This document shows positions 59,255-64,000 of a stretch of 64,000 bases of DNA, piece by piece (positions within the stretch are counted from its first letter, which is position 1; each line of letters starts with the position of its first letter). Location of the stretch: assembly GCA_033977485.1 (NCBI GenBank), contig CM066995.1, positions 48,917,162 to 48,981,161 on the forward strand, read 5' to 3'. Under the pieces are notes generated by a model. The model was not told where the DNA came from, did not search any database, and saw only the letters and a program-made list of their open reading frames with translations. Both the position numbers and the translations under genes were made by a program. This stretch comes from Hydrangea macrophylla. Its lineage: Eukaryota > Streptophyta > Magnoliopsida > Cornales > Hydrangeaceae.

Positions 59255-60414
59255 AGTTATGAGATAAAGGGCCTTGTACCCTAAGCTTTAAGAGTTGTAC
59301 TCTACTTTCATAGTAGTTGTACATATGCTTAAAGATGTTGTACCTCACTAATGTACTTATATTACTATTGGCGATAGTTATAGCAGATTGAGCAATTCTA
59401 GATTCTTTTTTTGAATATTCTATCATCGGTGAACGGTAGTTCCGTATAACCCTCAATAAAGTTGTATAACATGATAATAGTGTACTTACATATTTACTTG
59501 AGCTGTGATGCTTTAAGTGTTTACTTAAGCTGCTAAGCCTTAAGTGGTTACTTGAGTTGCTATGTGTTTACCTGGGTGATTTCAGCATGTCTATTGTGTT
59601 GCTTTAAATTAAAAGAATGGATTGATAATCTGACTTATGAAATATTGAATATGTCTAGATGCTTAGAGCTCACATATGTCATAGCATTTCATAAGCATGA
59701 GCATGAACACGAAAATCATGAAAACAATTTTGGGATGAAAGACATTCAGAGGCTTTTAATTTTTGAAAAGGGATGACCTTAGAGGCTTCCAGGTTTTGAA
59801 AAACAAAGACCTTAGAGGCTTCCATGCATAAAACCCTCTAAGAGGGATTTTGTTTTGAAAATATAGAAATCCCAGATTTGTGGGTAGGCGTGTGAGATGG
59901 GTACCACTAGGAACTCGAATTGCGGGATATGCTGCAAGATATGTACTGCAAAATCATATCCTTTTTGGCTTATGGACTATGAAACCTTTCTTTTTCAAGT
60001 GATATAGATAAGGGCATGGCCCCTGAGAATTGATGAGCTTCTGCTTTATTTGAAGGTCCTGTTTATGGGATACTTTGATTTAAAATGGTGAAATAAATTA
60101 TGTTTCAAAGAACATGTTATGTTTAATTGGACAAGTATTAGTCCACCTGCTTTTAAAAGGATATGATAGTTTAACTCTGATTTTGCCTACTTATCTGAAA
60201 ACGTTTTATTTCAAAAAAGTATATTTTCTAAATAAAAACCAAATTTCTGTTTTAAATTTTTTCTAAATGGTGAACATATATTTCATGTAACCCTCAGAGT
60301 CTAGGACTCGAGGAGTTACAGAATGGTGTCAAAGCCTACTATTAATTGTTTATTATTATACTTCTGTCGGATGACACTCCATCGTCAGGACTCGTTGTGG
60401 GACGCGGCATCACA
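59255..60414 (+). mobile_element. Partial LTR of Gypsy element G
   Basis: Plus-strand sequence ending GGGACGCGGCATCACA directly before a primer site, so it is the 3' part of a 5' LTR. Its start is hidden or lost at the junction with LTR F. No TATA box was identified with confidence. Confidence 0.55.
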
Positions 60415-60417
60415 GAA

Positions 60418-60435
60418 TGGTATTAGAGCATAACC
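60418..60435 (+). promoter_or_regulatory. Element G primer binding site (tRNA-Met type)
   Basis: TGGTATTAGAGCATAACC; one transition from TGGTATCAGAGC. A similar degenerate site, ATGGTGTCAAAGCC, lies 100 bp upstream at 60323. Confidence 0.75.
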
Positions 60436-60669
60436 GGGTTGAATACTTTGGAACGTCGGGTTATGTGCTTATTTGTTTAGTTTTGTTAACATGTTAGACA
60501 TGTTAGTTGATGAACGACTTATGATTTGATATATGTTAACACGTTATTTGATAACTTGAGGTGTTAACTGTTTACTTGTTATGTTTGACATATTCATGTA
60601 CTGCTAAATACACTTCGTGATTAGATCACGTTTTATGATTCGTTTACTCGATTTGATCTTGTTATAGGT

Positions 60670-60795
60670 ATGCCACCGCTTCTTGAGAATCGCAGTTTTG
60701 AGCTTGAGGCTAATGAGCAGATATCGACTGCTTTGGTACTAGTTAGAGGCTAAGGTCAAGGTCGTGCTTGAGGATGTGATCCAGGTAGAGGTCGT
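60670..60795 (+). pseudogene. Start of Gypsy gag, element G
   Basis: From the ATG at 60670: MPPLLENRSFELEANEQIS, then ALVLVRG, stop, GQGRA, stop, GCDPGRGR. The MPP start and RG-rich segment are typical of chromovirus gag N termini. Both stops (TAA, TGA) fall where CGA arginine codons are expected in the RG run. Cut at 60795 by the family D LTR; the rest would lie beyond the window. Confidence 0.6.
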
Positions 60796-62424
60796 TGACA
60801 CGAGAATTTTTCTGTGTGCGATTGTGTGCTATACCCAAGTGTAGGTAATCGTGCAAGTAGTAGTCTGGTTAAGTCCAGGTCGATCCCACAAGGAAGGTGT
60901 TAAACTAATTACTCAGATTAATCTCAAACAAGAAAATAAAAATCAATATTTTAAAGAAATGCAGAACACAAAGTCCCACCATTTATCAACTACTAAAGAT
61001 AAAGCAATAAAACTAGATTAAACTAATTGCTAACTAATAAATTTAAGCGATGATTTAAAACGTGTTTTTCTTAGAAAAAGGGAATGTTGGGATTACACAA
61101 ATCCACCGCGACCTAGCCATCTACCATGTAGTTGCATTGAAGCTCAACACACTCTCCACAGTATTCCGTATTTCTCTTAGGATAAAGAATCTATAGTCCT
61201 TTCATGACCGGGACTATATCATCACAGTTAAGTTTGAAATACACAAAAGTGGTTTAAAACAATAGTTTAGACTTGTGCCTACAATGGCGTTAGCATTGAG
61301 GGTGGTTTGCAAAATATATTGAAGAAAAATGCCTCAAGGCTTAAAGTTTACAGCCTGTTTTGACAAACTGAGCGTTTGGTGACAATTTGACAACAAATCA
61401 GTAAAGCAGAAAGTCTAGGAATACTGCATAGAATGTCCTTAAGAATCAGAAAGATCGATCAATCGACGCGCTTTCGATCGATCGAATATCTTCATCTCTC
61501 GATCGATCGAACTAACTTCGATCGCTCGACTGTATCTCTGTTTTGATCGATCGAACTTTCTCGATCGATTGAACACAGGAATTATTCTGCTGCATGGCAG
61601 AGGCTTGAGATCATGGTTTCATCATGATCTTCCAACCTAGGGACTACTCAGACATCGTCTGAAGTGTCTCAGATGCGTTTCTAACGTAAAGTTCCATTAA
61701 AGGTGTGTTTGTTTGTGATTTTTGCATAAAATCTATGAAAACTAAGTGTTTAACTCTAACTAACATGCAAGACTACGGGATAACAAGTTATACTACTATA
61801 AACTAAGTGCAGAACATAAATAAAGTAACCTGGAAACGAAAACTTGTATTGAACAAATAGGAATCCAAACCAAACAATGTATAACCTTGATTAAACCTAC
61901 AAAATAAACAAAGTAAAGCTCTCTACTCTCTATAAACTGAAAAAAACGAAAGTGGGGCGTCCTTATGGACGTATATAATACGAGTATTTATACTAAAACA
62001 CTAATGCTAGGGTTAACATCCTGTTTCTGCTGCGTGCGCGTATAATCTGATAAAAGCCATGTTCGGTCGATCTAACATCTCTCGATCGATCGAACCTCTG
62101 TGGTCTTCGAGCGCTTGAGCTTCTATCGATCGATCGAACCTTCGATCGATCGAATGGTCTTCAATCGATCGAGGTTCACTTTTCATCCTTTACTTATCTT
62201 CATTAAAATTTAGCACTCCTTTTATCTTTCTCATCCAATTCTTCACACAACAACAGTAATCTGCACAAACTACAGCTAAAACAAACAACTTATCATAGTT
62301 TAATCAAGTTGTGTACAAACTAGCCTTGTAATTCAAATTACAGATAAATGAAGAAATTGTGAAATAATTTAGCACATTTTCTTCTTTTAGCGCGGTTGTA
62401 TTTTACAAATACTCCCGCTTGTCA
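60796..62424 (-). mobile_element. 3' LTR of a family D element
   Basis: 1,629 bp, plus-strand ends TGACACGAGAATTTT and CCGCTTGTCA, colinear with the solo LTR at 44996-46637. TCGATCGATCGAA palindromes lie at 61450-61575 and 62060-62185. The right flank (minus strand AGTTGGGGGTTG just before TGACAAG) looks like a polypurine tract and the left flank shows no primer site, so this is the 3' LTR of a minus-strand element continuing right. Confidence 0.8.
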
Positions 62425-64000
62425 CAACCCCCAACTAGCGATTTGCTAGTACCTAGCAATAGAGCGAAAATAAAAACAAGCTAAACTACAACTATAACAG
62501 AAAAACTAAAATAAACTAGACCCAGATTACCTAAATTAAAATAACAAGAAAGAAAACTACCTAACTCACTGTCGCAAGAATCGCGCTTGCATTTAGCAAA
62601 TGCAACAAGCCGTTAAACCCCTAGGTTTCCCCTAGTGGACGAGTGTTGTCTCGTAAGGGTTTGCAGTGAATGTACCCACAAAATTCTCTAATTTTAAGCT
62701 CATAAAGATATAGAATAACTTTTAAACATTCCCCCTTTTTTTTCAACTATTAATTTAGCTCTACAAAACATATCATCCTCATTCAAACCATGAAAGAAAT
62801 ACACATGCTCCTCATGTCACCAGGATAAAAATAACATACGCATCACATCCCTGTATCCGTGTGTGTGTGAAATTAACAGCTATACATCAAACTTTATTAA
62901 GAGTTGTTTAAACTATCATACTCTCAGAACTTGTAGTTTCAACTCAATCCTCACATAATTATTACACTCAAAAATGAACATCCCACAGAAACTTGGCTAA
63001 TAATGATCGCATATGGTATGAAAGCTTTGATAGGAGTGATTTTTCGGATACTAATGCTTTCATACTCAACTCTATAAAAGACGAACATTTTAGAGTGTAT
63101 AGTCTCACGAAAGGAATACTACTTACTAGAGGAGCGAAATACCGCGGATAACTCAAATTACACGTTCATGTTTAAACTAAGTTGTTGAGAATCATTAAGG
63201 CTTTGACTTTTCGATTTTTTTTTATTTAGTAGGGTAGAAATTAAAGGGGTAAGAAATTGCACATTTTCAGCATGTGGCTGTGTTCAGTAATTTCTTCACT
63301 TTATTCCAACCATTCTCTCCATACATATAAATATATACATATCATCATTTTTCATATATATATATTTTTAACCTTCTTCTCTTTTTTTTTTTTTTATGCA
63401 GCCCTTCTCACGACTATTCCCTCCTCATACTTCAACAATTTAATCACATTGGGTGTGCAATGGGGTATATTGAGGTCAAAGTATAAAATTACAGATTTAG
63501 AATTTCATAATGGATTCGACATTATTTATTAGGTGTGGGGTTAAGAACAATGCATATTCAGAGATGTCGATATAGGTAAATGGAGAAGGCAAGGGGCAAA
63601 TACGATGGCTTAAATCATTTTCTCAACTTCTTAATTTTTACACGTCAATGTTCATTGAGTTTAGTTGGTAAATCCTGAACGTTCTCCTCTAATCAGAAGC
63701 CAAAATGAAGAATTAGAGACTATTCAACGAATTTAATCGGCATATTCAAGAAAAATAATTCGAGTTTTAATGTGATAATTCCCTCAGAATTGAAGATTGG
63801 ATTCAAAAGCTCACTAAGGGTAACTAGTTTTCACTACTTCATTCTTTAAAGTACGAAAGTCGTATTAACTCTTATTTTAAGTTTTCTGCATAGCTATTAA
63901 CATGTGCAAATGATTTGGATACAAGAATGGTCAACATATGCCTTCATCCTAGAGAACCAGAAAAACGCATGAACTTAATTCATAAAAGGATGAGAATAAA
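62425..64000 (-). other. 3' internal region of family D element
   Basis: Polypurine tract at 62425-62436. Then comes a block at 62570-62690 with ACTGTCGCAAGAATCGCGCT, CTAGGTTTCCCCTAGTGGAC and CAACACTCGTCC-type wording that I recall recurring next to such LTRs in plants. From 62700 on, AT-rich sequence without a supportable gene; two frames (62968-63156 minus, 63257-63532 plus) resemble nothing known. Confidence 0.45.

Noticed and set aside
1..64000. tRNA, rRNA or other structured RNA genes
   Set aside because: Only short tRNA-complementary primer sites of retrotransposons were seen; no complete cloverleaf or rRNA segment recognised by eye.

Overview
The window is plant nuclear DNA, probably from a eudicot with a large, repeat-rich genome. 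The evidence is spliceosomal introns, CACTA and Stowaway-type DNA transposons, Copia and Ty3/Gypsy LTR retrotransposons primed from plant tRNAs, and fragments of plant-specific genes (PIF-type bHLH, LOG, nsLTP). I see no intact host gene. Nearly all of the 64 kb is nested, decayed mobile elements.

Left nest (1-15140). A Copia element on the minus strand (LTR 14579-15140, PBS, gag 13785-14550) is cut by a second LTR family ('C', 11998-13784). C is cut by the 5' LTR of a minus-strand Gypsy element with an Athila-like primer site (family 'A', 79-11997). That LTR is split by a complete 10,393-bp CACTA transposon (260-10652, 3-bp target duplication AGA). The CACTA element shows no transposase. It carries exon fragments of at least five unrelated host genes, all on the minus strand and mostly with splice sites kept: katanin p60, PRP31, LOG, a lipid transfer protein and a PIF1-like bHLH. 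A Stowaway-like MITE sits inside it.

Middle (15141-21683). AT-rich DNA with a Mutator-type MITE, a fragment resembling plant putative gypsy-type transposon proteins, and a second C-family 5' LTR with primer site that contains another MITE.

Right nest (21684-60795). A large Tat/Ogre-like Gypsy element ('E', minus strand, 5' LTR 53165-56405, truncated 3' LTR 21684-22130) carries gag, protease, RT, RNase H and integrase, all decayed. Between integrase and the 3' LTR it has two antisense extra genes: a six-exon plant mobile domain (PMD) gene and a PMD/DUF7745-like gene. Its integrase is split by a 13,690-bp non-autonomous relative of itself (30836-44525, TSD CATAC). Its RNase H is split by a family D solo LTR (44996-46637, TSD GCTTG) and its PMD gene by a family A solo LTR (24859-26320, TSD ATGAG). 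E itself lies in the leader of a Tekay-like Gypsy element ('F', LTR 56621-59254), next to a second Gypsy 5' end ('G', 59255-60795).

Right edge (60796-64000). A family D 3' LTR with its polypurine tract; the rest of that element continues beyond the window.

The most interesting items are the multi-gene CACTA capture, the palindromic TTCGATCGATCGAA clusters shared by unrelated LTR families, and the autonomous/non-autonomous Tat pair nested in one another.
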